Below, piece after piece: positions 1 through 12,500 of a stretch of 64,000 nucleotides of DNA. This stretch comes from Montifringilla adamsi (Eukaryota > Chordata > Aves > Passeriformes > Passeridae). Each line of letters starts with the position of its first letter. Position 1 is the stretch's first letter. The notes beneath the pieces are model-generated. The model searched no databases. It saw only the letters and a program-made list of their open reading frames with translations, and had not been told where the DNA came from. The DNA lies in contig JAGGNK010009114.1 of assembly GCA_017590115.1 (NCBI GenBank), positions 17,195,937 through 17,259,936 on the forward strand, written 5' to 3'. The translations under genes were made by a program, and so were the position numbers.

Positions 1-766
1 TGTTAAAGCTGAAATGCATAGAGAGGTCTGAACAAAGCCACAAAAATTTTGGGAGGTGAGTCATTTGTTCACCACTCAAAAATTCAGTTATGGGTGGACT
101 TTTGAAGAAAATTTTCCCTAAAATTTATGTTTATATGCAACAGACCACAAAGACAAAACAATTTCAATCAAACAAAACAGTTTAGTCAGACTGATGAAAA
201 TAACTTTTTTTTTCCCCGTAGTTCTTTTCATCAACAAACAGACATGAACTTCACTTCAGGGCAGTGTAAATGTTTTTTCTCCCTTCAAGTTCACCTGGCA
301 AACTGAAAAATTAGTTATTTGTACAAGCCTGGTTGTGAATCATCTTGACTCAGATGTGTCCCTCCTGGGGAGGACACGTTAGCCCCTGCCACCTCTGCGT
401 GGTGCTTTGAATTTTCAAGTTCACCATAATCCAGTTTGGCCTCAGATGACCTGAAAAATACCATTTCTCAAAAAGCACTTGAACTGCTACAGGGCTTCAG
501 GGCAGGTAAGTACTGAGATAGGTATTAGATAACCAGAACCTCAATTTCTGATCTCAGACACTGGGATAACGAAAAGCAGGCTGATGTACCTTCTAGAGTA
601 ACTGAGCTAAAGAAGTTTTGTAACATTGCAAATGTGATGTTCAAATTTTCATTCTATTAGACCTTCTGACCATGACTTTTACTTGAACCATAGCACAGAA
701 ATGATAGCAGTAGGTGGGACCTCAGGAGATGATGTAGTCCTATCCCTCCCTAAGCAGAATCAGTGT
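1..766. other. Non-coding stretch, no feature recognised
   Basis: No open frame of note, no RNA gene and no repeat I can name before the CR1 tail that begins near 767. A short T-run lies near 206-216. Confidence 0.6.
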
Positions 767-1205
767 GATAGAACAGAATAGATTATTACAGTTGAAAGGG
801 ACCTACAATGATCATCTAGTCCAGCTGCCTGACCAGGTTGGAGCTGATCCTTGTGGGTCCCTCCCAACTCAGAATACTCTGTGATCTGGTGACCAAAAGT
901 TAAAGCCTGTTAAAGACATTGTCCAAATACCCCTTAAACAATGACAGGCTCAGGACATGAAACAACCCTCTAGGAAGCCTGTTCCAGTGTTTGACCACCC
1001 CCTTGGTAGAGAATGGCTTCATAATGTCCTGTCTAAACCTCCTCTTAGAATAGTTTTGAAGCATTCCCGTGTATCCTATCACTGGATCTCAAGGAGAAGG
1101 GATCAGCACCTCTCTCTCTGCTTCCCTTCCTCAGGAAGCTGTACAGAGCTACGAGGTTGCTCCTTAGCCCCCCCCCTTTTCTCCAAGGAACAGAAAGTGT
1201 TTGTA
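767..1205 (-). mobile_element. CR1 LINE, 5'-truncated 3' end (younger avian type)
   Basis: Non-LTR retrotransposon remnant read on the minus strand. The left edge carries the reversed CR1 3' end (a GAAAGGGACCT...GATCATCTAGTCC pattern at about 794-822). From 1082 down to 900 the minus strand still encodes the end of the CR1 reverse-transcriptase polyprotein, including the motif HWNRLPRG followed by a leucine/phenylalanine-rich tail. The family-typical wording continues to about 1205 (Leu/Arg-rich RT end), after which similarity stops, so the copy is 5'-truncated as is usual for CR1. A short plus-strand CR1 tail interrupts it (836-889). No complete ORF remains. The family call rests on recognition of well-known CR1 text, not on a search. 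Confidence 0.9.
836..889 (+). mobile_element. Tiny plus-strand CR1 3' tail nested in the minus-strand CR1
   Basis: The phrase GATCCTTGTGGGTCCCTCCC followed by AACTCAGAATACTCTGTGAT is the sense-strand CR1 3' end, opposite in orientation to the element on both sides. The host CR1 resumes at 891 with GACCAAAAGTTAAAGC. TGACCA occurs on both sides (830-835 and 890-895), but CR1 may carry two copies of this word there natively, so it is weak evidence for a target duplication. Confidence 0.65.
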
Positions 1206-1699
1206 TAAAGAAGTCTTAAAAACTTCAAGGATTCTACAACTTCCCCAGAAAATTAGTCTGCAATGCTTAAAACTAGAAACAATTATTTCTCTGTCTCACA
1301 TTTGGGGTTTTTTTTGGTTTTTTTTTTCAGTTTCAAAAAAATTTATTTTTAACAATCTACCCTTGATGTACAGTTGTTAGAGTTGTAGTACCATCAGCAT
1401 GTCCAGTGGTTAATTAGAGTTACTTTATTACTGATTTTTAGCTCACTTTCAAGTTCGGTTTTAAAATCTTTTCCTCTACTAGATTGCATTGCTCTACCAG
1501 ATTAGAGGTAACTTTCTTGCAGACATCCAGAGATTCTGCACTCAGAGAAGACCAGGCAGTCATCATATTTTCTCTCCCACATGACTTTTATATTTTGTGC
1601 TGGTACCCAATACTTTGCATCTGAATTAAGCATAGCTTTTATTTTGGCTAAAATGTATTTTCTGGAAAAGCATCTAATTTTGATATGAATACATCAGGA
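1206..1699. other. Non-coding stretch with T-rich tract
   Basis: AT-rich sequence with a T/G-rich run at about 1304-1328. No gene or nameable repeat seen. Confidence 0.5.
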
Positions 1700-3640
1700 A
1701 ATGGATAATCAATCATTTCCTTTAGAAGTTTGTTGCAGTGGTTAATCGCTGTCACTGTTTGAAAAATTGTGACCGTTTTGAATTTCTGATTTCAACTTCC
1801 AGTTACCGGTTCTCATTATGCTTTTCTCTGCCAGATGTAAGAACCCTTTAGTATCCAGTATGTTCTTTTCTGCAAGTAACTACACAGTGTAATCAAGACA
1901 TCACTCATCTTTTTCTTCACAGTAAACTCAGTAGATGGGTCTTTAAATCTCTCACAGTCAGGTGTCTCCTTCATTCATCAGGTCAGTCTAACATTTGTTC
2001 TTTCTTGCCATTTCAGTTGTTTATGGACCAGACTTCCTTGAGATGTTGCACTGTGAGAAGATAAAAACGCATTACTGCTTGTTTGTGGGTATATGGATCA
2101 TGGGAACAACCTGTCCTTTTTTATAGACTTTCTGGACTTAGTATTTTTATGGGGTGTTACTTGCCCACTGTGATTCTCAAACCATTCTCCAGAACCACAG
2201 CTTTCCAGGATCCAGGGTCCTATCAGGTTATTTTGCTCTCTGCCTTATAGATCAGCTTTGTACTTGACTGCATTTCATTCAAATGGGCTCCCTTTAACAA
2301 GTGACCCAAAATACTCTCAGCATTAGTATTTTCTCCTCATCGTTATTTACCAGGCTGCTAATATTTGTGTCAGCCATCTGTCTATCAGTGCTGACTTTAT
2401 ATTCCCTTGCAGAGCATCAGTGAAAACGCTGAATAGCACCGAGTATACTTCAAAGCCCTGCGGAAAGCCAGTAAAGAATCCTCATTTGATGATGATCTGA
2501 TTGACGCAGCTGGGTTTTGAGTTATGCTAAATAGCCATGTCTTAGCCATTTAACATAAGTTTCCTTCATGTTATATAGTGTTTATCTAGTAAGTATGTCA
2601 TGCACTAAGTCTAAAGCCTCGAGAAAGCCTGCTACATCTGTACAGTTGGCTTTTTTTTTTGCAGGCAGAACATGAAACCCGTTTTATTTGAGCTATTTTC
2701 CATAAACCCACATTGACTGGCAGTAATTAAAATCTTGTTCTTTCATGTTTTAGCAGTTCAGCCCTGTCTCAGTTTTTCCACTCTTTTACGTGGGATTGAT
2801 GTGAGGTTAGCTGCTCAATAACTCCCCTGTAATTGCACTTGGTTTCCTGTTCTCCCTCTCTCCCCTTTTCTCTCTTTATCTCTATCTCTCACTTTCTTTT
2901 TTTTTTTTTCCCCCAGGTTACTACCCTGCTTCCAGTCACCTGGAATCCCTCTGATATTAAAATGTATTAAAAATTAACATTAGCAAGCCAGAGTTCTCCT
3001 CAGTCAAATATTTTAGGACCCCTGGGTGTTATTTATCCAGGCCTGCTGATTTAAAAATGTTTATCTCTACTGGATGATGTTTAACATCCTGCTTATTTCC
3101 TAATGGGCTGGAAAGTACTTATTCAACCTTGCTCTCATATAAACACCATCAAGATATTACTTTTCAAAATACCAAATGGACACATTTATGGAACAAGTCT
3201 GGCTTTTTGTATTGTTGTTCACAATTCTACTCTATGCAATTCAAACACTCCTCAAAAAATCCTGCTCAGCATTGCCATGCGCTAGTTTTTCACAATCTTT
3301 TTATTTTCCAATATAAGTTTTTCTTCACTTCAGACAGTTGCTCTATTTTCCCTATTTGTTGAATATTTAAAACACTTTCAGTTTACCACTGGAGTAGTTG
3401 AGCCAGTCTGTCCTTGATGATGCTGATGGACTGACTATTCTGAAAGAACTTCTGATTTCCATTCATGTTTTTCTCTCTGATTTCTTCCTCCCACTCACTG
3501 TTTTCTCATAATTTTCCTCAGCTGGAGGATATTAGCCATTGGGAAGTACCAGCTACAATTGTCTTAATTTTGTCCACTTTTAATTACCAGCTCTTAGGAT
3601 AATGTTACTTGCCAGCTGTATGACTGCTACATTCTCTGTT
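1700..3640 (-). mobile_element. Old, long CR1/L3-type LINE fragment
   Basis: Read on the minus strand, this segment follows the order of an ancient CR1-superfamily LINE of the kind still abundant in turtles and crocodilians. Recognisable antisense landmarks in the expected order are: the ORF end (TTCCAGTTACCGGTTCTCAT near 1798), the LINE core near 2330-2380 (TCATCGTTATTTACCAGGCT), the word TTTTCCATAAACCCACATTG near 2695, GGGATTGATGTGAGGTTAGC near 2792, CCAGGCCTGCTGATTTAAAA near 3038 and a TTTCTTCCTCCCACTCACTG block near 3480. The copy is heavily diverged, with stops and indels throughout, and is not coding. A pyrimidine tract interrupts it at 2848-2915. The outer ends are uncertain by 100 bases or more, and the 5' part may run on beyond 3640. 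Confidence 0.72.
2848..2915. repeat. Polypyrimidine low-complexity tract
   Basis: Almost unbroken C/T sequence (CTCTCT and CCCTTTT patterns ending in a T-run then CCCCC). It lies inside the old LINE and probably expanded there. Confidence 0.85.
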
Positions 3641-6600
3641 AATCAGAATGAGTTGCAAAATGAGTAGTTGATGTTGGATGCAGTATCTTTTCCTGATGTA
3701 AATGCAAAAGTGCAGGTTGTCATCCCATCACTTCCTCACTCTCTTTTGGATGAGCTGCATTGCACCCAGGATTAATGAGATCATTAAGATTTCTCCAGAA
3801 ACATGGGTCAGGTCTGGGAATCATGCACTGGATTCAGGCCTGAACCTCACCTTCTCCGGAGGATAACAGACATCAGGCTTTGCTTTTCATTTTGGCCTTA
3901 TCTCACATTTGGTTCATTCCTCTCTGCCTAAATTGCTCCATATTCTGATGCCTTCCTCAGGGCTCACTGCTGCAGATGGTGTATTTATATTAACTTAAAG
4001 ATTGCATTCCATTCCATCTTTCAAATGAGATTAATATATTTTTCAGGCCATTGTGGTTACCCGACCTGACCTCCCATAAACGCAGCCTATAATTCTTCAC
4101 CCGGATTCCAGCATCTGGTCCTATAACTCATACTTGAAACACGACATGTCTTTTTTAGAAATGCATCTCGTGGACATGTAAAGCCTCTATCACTTGGATA
4201 TTTTTCCTTATTTAGAGTAAAATCCAGTCTCTTGATGATGTATAAACATCACACTACCTATGGCTATTTATAAAATGCAACAGTGTCATACTTCTAGCTG
4301 TTTCCAACCCTGCATTCTACCTACCAAAAATATTGCCTAAGTTTCTTCCAAGTGGATGTTGTTCCAGCCATGAAGATGGAATCTGGAAGTCACTGAGAGT
4401 TACAGCTGCTTAGTGAAAGATGCATGATAAAAACCAAAATAATCCAATTATTTATGGTGTCAAACTTCTTAGACACATGTGCAGGGGTTGACTGTCTGTA
4501 TCTCTGATTGCTATGTTTTACATTTCTGTAATGTCTTTCAAATGAGGATGGAGATACAGCTGCTGGAATTAGGAGGGCATTGTCATTTGCTCTGTGAAAT
4601 GGACACGCGTTTTTGTATGCATGACTAGTGTCAGAAAACAGGAACTGGAGCAGAGCGTTCAGCATCTTTGCTAGTACTCTTGGGGTTTACACTTATTTTT
4701 TATTTCATTTAATTTCTTTTTCTGTGGTGAGATTTTACACTGAACCCTAATATACTCCTGCAGAATGACATTCTCCTGGGCCTATTTGAAATTCTTGATC
4801 TTTTCTGCATCTGTTTAAATCCTGCGTTCATGCACGTACAGTACAAGGTCAACCCTTTTGTTTGTTATTTTTATGGAGTTTAAAGAAAGTCCAAATACCT
4901 GACCGAGGTACCTGTCTGGTGCAGCCTTGTGACAGTTGCAAAATCTTCAGGCTCAGAGAATCACATGATTAAGTGTTTCTTGAGGAACAGAGGGAACCAT
5001 AAAACAAGGGGTGCGCTTTGCAGCTAACGGATGGCTCCCCACCCATCAGAATGCAGGAGGTGGTTTGAGAGTTGCCTGCTCAGAGGAAACCAAGAGCCAA
5101 GAGTATATTGCTGACTCGTGCTCCAAACAGAGCCCTGCGTACAGGGAGGTTAAGAGCTCACAAACAAACCACAAAGCTTAGCTCTTCCTTAGGTTTATCA
5201 CCTTCAAATTCAATCTTACTCCACAGCATAGCTGACCAGCTTCAGAAGACCAAAGGGAATGGAAGTAAAGATGATCTGCTGAGAATATTTGGGATTATTT
5301 CTGCAGAGTCTGGGACTGGCACCTTCCAACTCAATATTGAACTGAGACTTCAGTTCAGTGTTATTAGGGATGTCAAACTCCTAGGGGGTTGTTGCTGATC
5401 TCAAACACAAAGTTGGGCTGCCTGGTGTGCAACTGTCTGCACTGCTAAAATCCCAAGAACTTGCTCATCAAAAGTCTAGTTTTGGAATGGCTACAGTTAG
5501 CCCTGAAATTATAATTACTTTCAATTTTTATCTGCTTGGGTTTTTTTGTTTTTCTTCCCAAAAGATAAACTCCCTTCAGACGTTTGAAGGGATTTTGTTA
5601 TATTTCTGCTACATTTTATTGGTGTGAATCTCTGGGGAGAGGCTGATGTCTAAAGGAAATTTATTATTAAGAACTAGCTATACTGTTTCCCAGCAGTGAG
5701 CTTGTTACTGACACATCTTCGTCTAAACTCTGTAATTGGTAATTATGCTTGTCTGACCTACATTCTTCTGTGTAATTGTACTGAGATATGGTATCTTTCA
5801 ATTCCTGAGTAAAAATGTCCACACCAGTTGTGAAGTGTTGCTGGGCAGAAGCTTTCACCCTCAAAAGGCAGTAGTATTTTTGTGGTGGAGGATGCATTTT
5901 TTAAAAAAATGTATGTAGCACTAGAATCCTATGGGGGTAAAAAGCAATGTTGAAATAAGTTAGATATAATGACATGATTTTTCAGAACCTAGGAAACTAA
6001 TGGTCAATTAAGTCCCAGTGGAGGGTGTGTATTAGCTTCCTAATTTGTTTTGGATCCATGGCTGGAATGTATACGCACATGCTATTCAGTCCGGGGCATT
6101 CATGTGAAAGATCCTTTGGGTAATTTAACAGCTACAAATGGTACTTCCATCTAAAATTGTTATTGTGTTGTGTTTCTGCACCAATTGAGCCTTCAGTAAC
6201 AGATCTGATGATCAGGTTAGAAAATTCCCTCTCCTATTGATTTTATCATCAAAAGAAGGAAAATTCAGATTCCTTGTAAGGTTCTTCAGTGAATAAAAAG
6301 CCTTCCTTTCCACTTAAGAAAAAAAAAAAATATTTCCCATAAATAACATGGGAAATATCTCTCCTACTGCTTCACCTCAGAAGTTTTTCAACATTTTGCA
6401 CCCATGAAGACTGAAGGAGCTAGTGGATTGTGAGCATTCCTCAGTATGTGGACCAGATAATTCGACAAAAAACCTTGTTTCTGAGCCTTTCACTCTCTGG
6501 CTTATTGACCCAAAAGTTTTTCATCTGTTCCTTGGGGGCTGCTGAGAATTCTGATATTTTCTCCATCTGTTCCTCGAAATTTCCCTTGTGAGCACTCGGC

Positions 6601-7879
6601 ATGTTTCCCTGTTCCTTCCAGATGACCCTCTCTTGCTGTTCCCACTGGGTGTCATAAACTCCATGACTCCTTCCAAGAAACGTTAAGGTGAGTCTCGTTT
6701 TATTTATTGTGCTGAGTAATGCCATTAACACATTCCAAATTGATCCATCAAAGAAGTCAGCCTGGAGAGCTTGCTCAGTGAGCAGCTTCAGGTCAAATAT
6801 TTAGGTGGGGCACTGCCTCTCACCTGAGCACTCTGTGAAGTTGTTGTTGAAGTGTATCACCCAAAATACCCCTTTGGACTCCACTGGAGTTGCTGGTCTG
6901 TTCCATGAAGTCAACTAGCTGCTCCTTTTAGAGTACCCCTCTGAAATGTGAGCACAGGACAGGGAAATTGTTGTCCCACCGGATCATTCATCTGGAACAG
7001 ACATTATTAACAAAGGGTGATAGACTTCCCATTGATTTGGGATGAAGGGATGTCCATTTTATGGGTGGTTTGCTTTATCATATTTTGAGCCCAGTGCTGA
7101 GCCCCTGAGCACAACCTGGCAGAGGCTGAATCTTGCTTTAGGGGAAGTGCACGATGTTGACACTTCCAATGGCTGCAATGAATGCAACCTCTTCATCTGA
7201 GGGAAACCAAAGAAATAAGAAAACCCCAGAATCAGATCATTCCTTGTGATGTATTAGAAATATGAAAGCTGCTGGAGTTTCTCATAAATTGCTTATTTGT
7301 CCTCAAGCTGTCTGGGGGGGACAAGAGACAGATATTCTCTAAAAACCCAAAGAGGTTAATTTAATAAAAAGTTATACTAAAACTATTTCTCCTTACATAT
7401 TTTGCTAGGTGACTTCACTGAAACTCTGTTGTTCCTCTTGATCCTGTTCTCTTCCAGCTGTGCACCCACCTTGGTCTGCACATGCCATAATGTTTCATGA
7501 TCCACCATTTGGGAGAGGGGGGAGCAGCCCTAACAGGAGTCTCAGCCACAGGAGTGCTGGGCAAGCTGGAAGCCTGGCACACGGGGGAGAATGGGAAGAG
7601 CAAGTCCACAGAATGACAATGTTCCTGGTTACCAGGGAAACAATCCTAAACTGGAGCTTTTTTTTTTCAATCAGAATATTTGTTTTCATTTGAAATATTT
7701 TGATAAGGGGTTTCGTTTTTGATTTAAAACTAATAATTTTCATGGGAATGTCTGTTTTTAAATTCTTAACCTTTTTTAAAAATCAGTATTTATAACAAAC
7801 AGATTTCATTTAGAAAAAATATGGGGAGCTAAGTCATCATCATCTTTTCATAAAATCTAACCTTGTACACAACTTCACA
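3641..7879. other. Non-coding stretch
   Basis: No convincing coding exon: the open frames are short, unrelated to any family I know, and lack splice context. The first several hundred bases could be the eroded 5' part of the old LINE to the left. A perfect short inverted repeat at 6330-6358 is listed separately. Confidence 0.5.
6330..6358. repeat. Perfect 11-bp inverted repeat after an A-run
   Basis: Arms ATATTTCCCAT (6330-6340) and ATGGGAAATAT (6348-6358) are exact reverse complements around a 7-base spacer, and follow directly on a 12-base A-run (6319-6330). No gene end is recognised near it, so a function is not claimed. Confidence 0.9.
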
Positions 7880-8105
7880 GAAATGCAGAGATCATTGATG
7901 TGGCTGAAGGGACTTAGAGGGGTCTGCTGGTACAGAACAGGATCAACCACACCTGAATTTCCCCCACCAGGTACTTGTTTAACATGCTCGCAGGGAAGCT
8001 CCCATTGTGGAGATTCCTCAGTCATCTTAGGCTTCCCTACCCCCACAGTTAGTAAATTTTTTCTGATATCAATCTAATCTTTGTCACAATTTTAAAACGG
8101 TTAAA
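7880..8105 (-). mobile_element. Old CR1 LINE 3' fragment
   Basis: Antisense CR1 pattern: a degraded 3' tail (CACAGAAATGCAGAGATCAT near 7877) followed by GTGGAGATTCCTCAGTCATC near 8008 and CCCACAGTTAGTAAATTTTT near 8041. These match, in order, the familiar 'short phrase - damaged box - leader of the RT end' layout of older CR1 subfamilies. Strongly diverged, non-coding. Confidence 0.65.
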
Positions 8106-9209
8106 CACAAATGTTGACTTCACTCTGCAAAGCAATCTTTTGCATGTTTGCAGACCATTATGTATCCTCTGTCTCTTGCAAATACAGTAATGTCAACATT
8201 ACTTTCCTGGTCAGAGGTCTATAAATCCATGACCTCTCATGCTTGTTCTCTTCATGCTCTGTATCTTTCTGGAAGTGTCATGCCCACAGCTCACATCAAT
8301 GGTTCTATCCCAGCATGCACATTTCTGATTGCAGAAAGGATCCTACTTTTTAAGCAATATCTGCATCTTTTCCTTTGAGCTGAACAGATATCTCACTATA
8401 TCCAAAACTGTGTGTTTAAACATATTTTACCCTTCATGCCTATATAACAACAATATTTTGACAATGTAATTCGTCAGTAGCATCCTCCTGTTAAGAGCTA
8501 TCATCTATAATCTGAAGAAGTGATACAAATCTTAAGTACTCATAACCCTCTTGACTTGTTCATCGAAGATGATCTTACGTAGCCTTCACACCTGCCATTT
8601 CTCTGGCATTTTCCTCCACAGTATCCATTTGATGCTCATTAGGTTTTCAAGTTATTTTCCCAGCTTTTTAACTATGTGTGCAATCTTGTATTCTAAATAG
8701 GGTTGTTTATGCCCCATGTGTTTCAGTGAGTATTTTGGTAACAGTACACAAGCAGGCGATATATTTGTCCTACACATCTTTGTCCCAGCATTCTGCAGTT
8801 CCTTCCCACTCGTGCCTGAAAATTGGAGTACACTGGTTTTTTTCCTTTATCTCATCATTGTTGTTGTATTTTTTTTACCCTCCAGCATTTTTAGAACATA
8901 CCATATTTTCATGTAAGTAGTGTTAATTATGTAACAGTAATTTATCTCAGATAAGATCTTTTATTTTTGTTTCAATTTGGCAATTAGAATGCAGAAAATT
9001 TCATGCTTTGAACCCTGCCTTTTATGTCAAGTTGTCTGCCCACAACTGATGAGTATAAGTATCTTATTTGCTTCAGAAAAGGAAGTGAAAAAAGTACCAT
9101 CTGCAAATTTATTGGGAATTTAAATATCTTGGAGGTATGGCTGAAGAAATAGATCAGGGAATAGTCAGAGCTGTTCTGCAATACTGACCACAAGAGTACT
9201 TGAATTCAG
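8106..9209. other. Non-coding stretch
   Basis: No gene seen. It lies between two old CR1 fragments of opposite orientation and may contain further eroded LINE sequence that I cannot place. Confidence 0.45.
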
Positions 9210-9580
9210 CATCCTGAGAACCATTATTGAAGGGCATCAAGAATAAATGTAGGTATTGCTTCAGTTAAAGCAACTGGCCAGTGTTTGATGCATAGAGAAC
9301 TGCATGGGAGAGATCCTAAATGAACCTCTTTTGGTCAGGCATCACAATTTACTGGGGTTCTTTGAAGAGGTCAGCAAGCATGTGGATAATGGAGAGCCAA
9401 TAAATACAGGCTACCTGGATGTCTAAAAACTATTTATAATGCCTTTGTGGGAACTGAATAATGGTTGGAGAAGAAGAAGGACTGTTGCATGAATTAAAAT
9501 AGCTTAAAATGTGTAAAATAGCAGAGTAAATGGCAACTCTCAAAGTGGACTTCTACAGGGATATGTGAATAGCAGGTCTC
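9210..9580 (+). mobile_element. Old CR1 LINE reverse-transcriptase fragment
   Basis: On the plus strand, 9358-9432 translates to a run with FFEEVSKHVDNGEP then YLDV, which is the CR1 reverse-transcriptase segment just before the conserved 'F-x-KAFDxV' region. The expected next residues are broken by a stop and indel. Further on, a VNGNSQSGLLQGY-like stretch near 9528-9563 recalls the 'SGVPQGS' loop of the same enzyme. Internal fragment, dead, ends approximate. Confidence 0.7.
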
Positions 9581-12500
9581 ATGGTTGAATACTACACAGA
9601 TCTATTTTAACCTCTAATCTTAAAACCATCCCTGGGTTCTAATTTAGTCAGTGCACATTTGCTTGATGCAGGACTCTTGACTGAATGGCAAGTCTTACCT
9701 CACATGTCCTAAATATGTTGCTTCCACGTGAACTCCTGCTTTAACTTGACTTCATAAAGATGGTGTTTGTTAGGGAACCAAAACCAGTGGGGACTCAGTG
9801 CTCTACTACTTTGTCAGGAAGCTCAAGTTCTAACTTCAGTATCAATTACAGCAGACAATTTAGTGCTGGATATGCAGACAAATTTGATCCAATATTCCCT
9901 GGCTGTCTTCCTGCAAATCTGAATGTTGATGTTGTGTCATGTTTAGGACATGGATGTTGTATTATCCTTAGGAGATCTTACTGTGTTGGTACAGAGCAAG
10001 CACACTAGGTTTCCCGGTAATGCTAGGATGATCTGTAGTGCTCTGCTTTATTCATTTAATCTTATGGAAAGCATCTCTAGATATTAATCTCTCTCTCACA
10101 TCCCTCAGAGTACCTTAGTGACAGAATTATCACAATCACATACCCTGATTTAGGAATTCTTTCCATGTTGGTAGAACACCCGTGTTCTCTATGAACTGCC
10201 ATGGCACTGCTGTGCTATGGAGGATGTTACTCACTGCACTGTATCTATTGCTGGCAGATTTGACTGTCCTCATCAAACCAATCAGCTGACAAATAGAATG
10301 TATTGCCTTGAACGTCAGAGTAGATTTTTCTAACTAGGTCTAGCTACTGAGCATATGCAGGAGCCAGAATAGCAGTTGCCTGCCTTTATTTCATCCTCCT
10401 CCTCTGACAAAGCTAAACTAGCTGATGCTCCCTACCCAACACGATCTTTCAGGCCTTTTAGCATCCTCTATTCAAACAACTCTAACTCTCATAGAGAGAA
10501 ATTGTAACTTCTTTAAGCCTGCTGGGAGCAGATGGTGGAGAGGAATTACCCAGGGTGGGAAGACCCTTGCACATATATGAGTCAATAGATGTTATGCATT
10601 ACCAAGAAATATAACCTCTAGATATCTTCAAATATGTACCTTTCTGACCTTGAACAACTGCAGAACAGCATTCTTATGACACACTAGGCTGTACATCTAG
10701 AAAGGAGTACAACTTCATCAGTGTCCACTAAAGCAGAGTCTTTTAAACTGTTCCTTTGAAATGCTGGCATTTCTGGCTCTCTGCTGATCTGCAGCAGAGC
10801 TCCTTGGTGCAGAGAAAGTCCTGATGACACAGAGCCCTGATGACCATCACTCCTATACCCAGGCACTGGCAGATTTAGCTCAGCAGGGCGGAGTTTTGTT
10901 TTGGGACCTGAGTGTTTCAGAGAGAGGGACACTTCCCAGGGAAACACAGTGCTGAGGGATATGAGAGCACCATAATGCTGTGAGCAATGCATCTATTTGG
11001 TGTGTTTTCTTCACATGGCCAGGCTTAAATCAGTCACCAGGTTTGGGCTGAGCAAAGAGCATTTCTACAGCAGGTACCAACACCTGTCTCTGCTTCCTAT
11101 ACTTTTGTCCTTTTCTGCAGCATGGTGCACGGTCCATTTCCCAAGGACGGTATGTTCCAAATCTTGTCCACTGTATCCACCTATATTAAGTGGCCAAATA
11201 ACAGTTATCAGCATTACTAATCTGAGATCACCCACTCAGTTTCACCTACAAATGCCCATGAGTCACAGTGAACCACCCCCCACCCCCAACAGGCTGTGTC
11301 ATTAATTTATCCTGTATTTGTCATCTTGCATGGTCCACTCTTGAAGTTTTAGATCTTTGATGAGAAAGTTTAAATTGAGTTGTGAGAGCTGGTTTGTGAT
11401 TAGAGATGTCTAGGGCTGGGGGGAAGGTAAAGGAGAAACTTATTTCTTTCCTTACTTGCCTTTCATATACCGTGGCAGGGACTGTACAAACCTGGTCCTG
11501 ATGACCCAGCTACAATGTTCCAATTCACTTTTTCCTCTCCCTTGAAGGACTGTAGCTCTTCAGCAAAAGGTAAATAACCCTTTTTCCTCTGACCCAGAAA
11601 TACTTATATGAGTCATAATGTTCTAAATGTGCCTGTTGGTGTAAAACTACATGCTGATGTGAAATCCTTCTTTGGCTTTCAAGGTTGTTTCAGAACAAAG
11701 TGGATTATAATTCTTGACAAATGTTTTACTTTATTGTCCTTAGAACTGGGGATGAAGGGACCTGTATATGGTTTTATTAACACAGAGCAAATATCTGACT
11801 GTTTACTTCCAGTCTTGTAACTGCACCCTGATGAAGAAAAGAAGGGGAGATGAGGAAAGGAGACTGCAGAGATTTAAGCAATTCTGACAAGGACAGGAAA
11901 GAAATCAGTGCTTCTAGAGAATCTCTGTCTCCTAAATTTCTCTGTAGTGCCTACTGGACCATCTGTAATCCCCACAGAGCAGGATCTTCAGAACTATTGG
12001 AGAAGCCACTGAGACTTGAAGTCTCATATAATTTGTCTTCCTGAGCTGAAGAGATACCTCTCAAGTACCTACATGTTATTTAGAATAAAGTTATTCTGAC
12101 TTGGTTAAGCAAAGGGAACTCACCTTCTAAAGAACTCAGGTGGACACAACACCATAGATAAAACTTATCTTAAAACTTCAAGTTCCTTGAAACAAACTCC
12201 TTGGAGAGTGGAATTAAGGTAGGAGAGAAGGGGGCAGACCAAACTGAACAATTGCTGGGAATATGAAAATTATATAGGGCCAATAATGTGTTTATCATAA
12301 AGAAGAGCTGGCTAAAAGCTGTAGGAGGACAGTGACAGCTTGCCAGGTTTTCTTGTGGGTTTTTTTTTTTAATCACTATTTTAAAGTTTCAGAAAAATTA
12401 TCTGTTCTACAGAAATAATGCTTTGATACACTTTAAGATATATGGTAGCCAGCATAGTTTCTTGCAGCTCTGGAGGTGTTGCTCTTTCTGTTTCTGGAGA

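Noticed and set aside
386..396. GCCACCTCTGC as a reversed CTCF site
   Set aside because: Misses key core positions.
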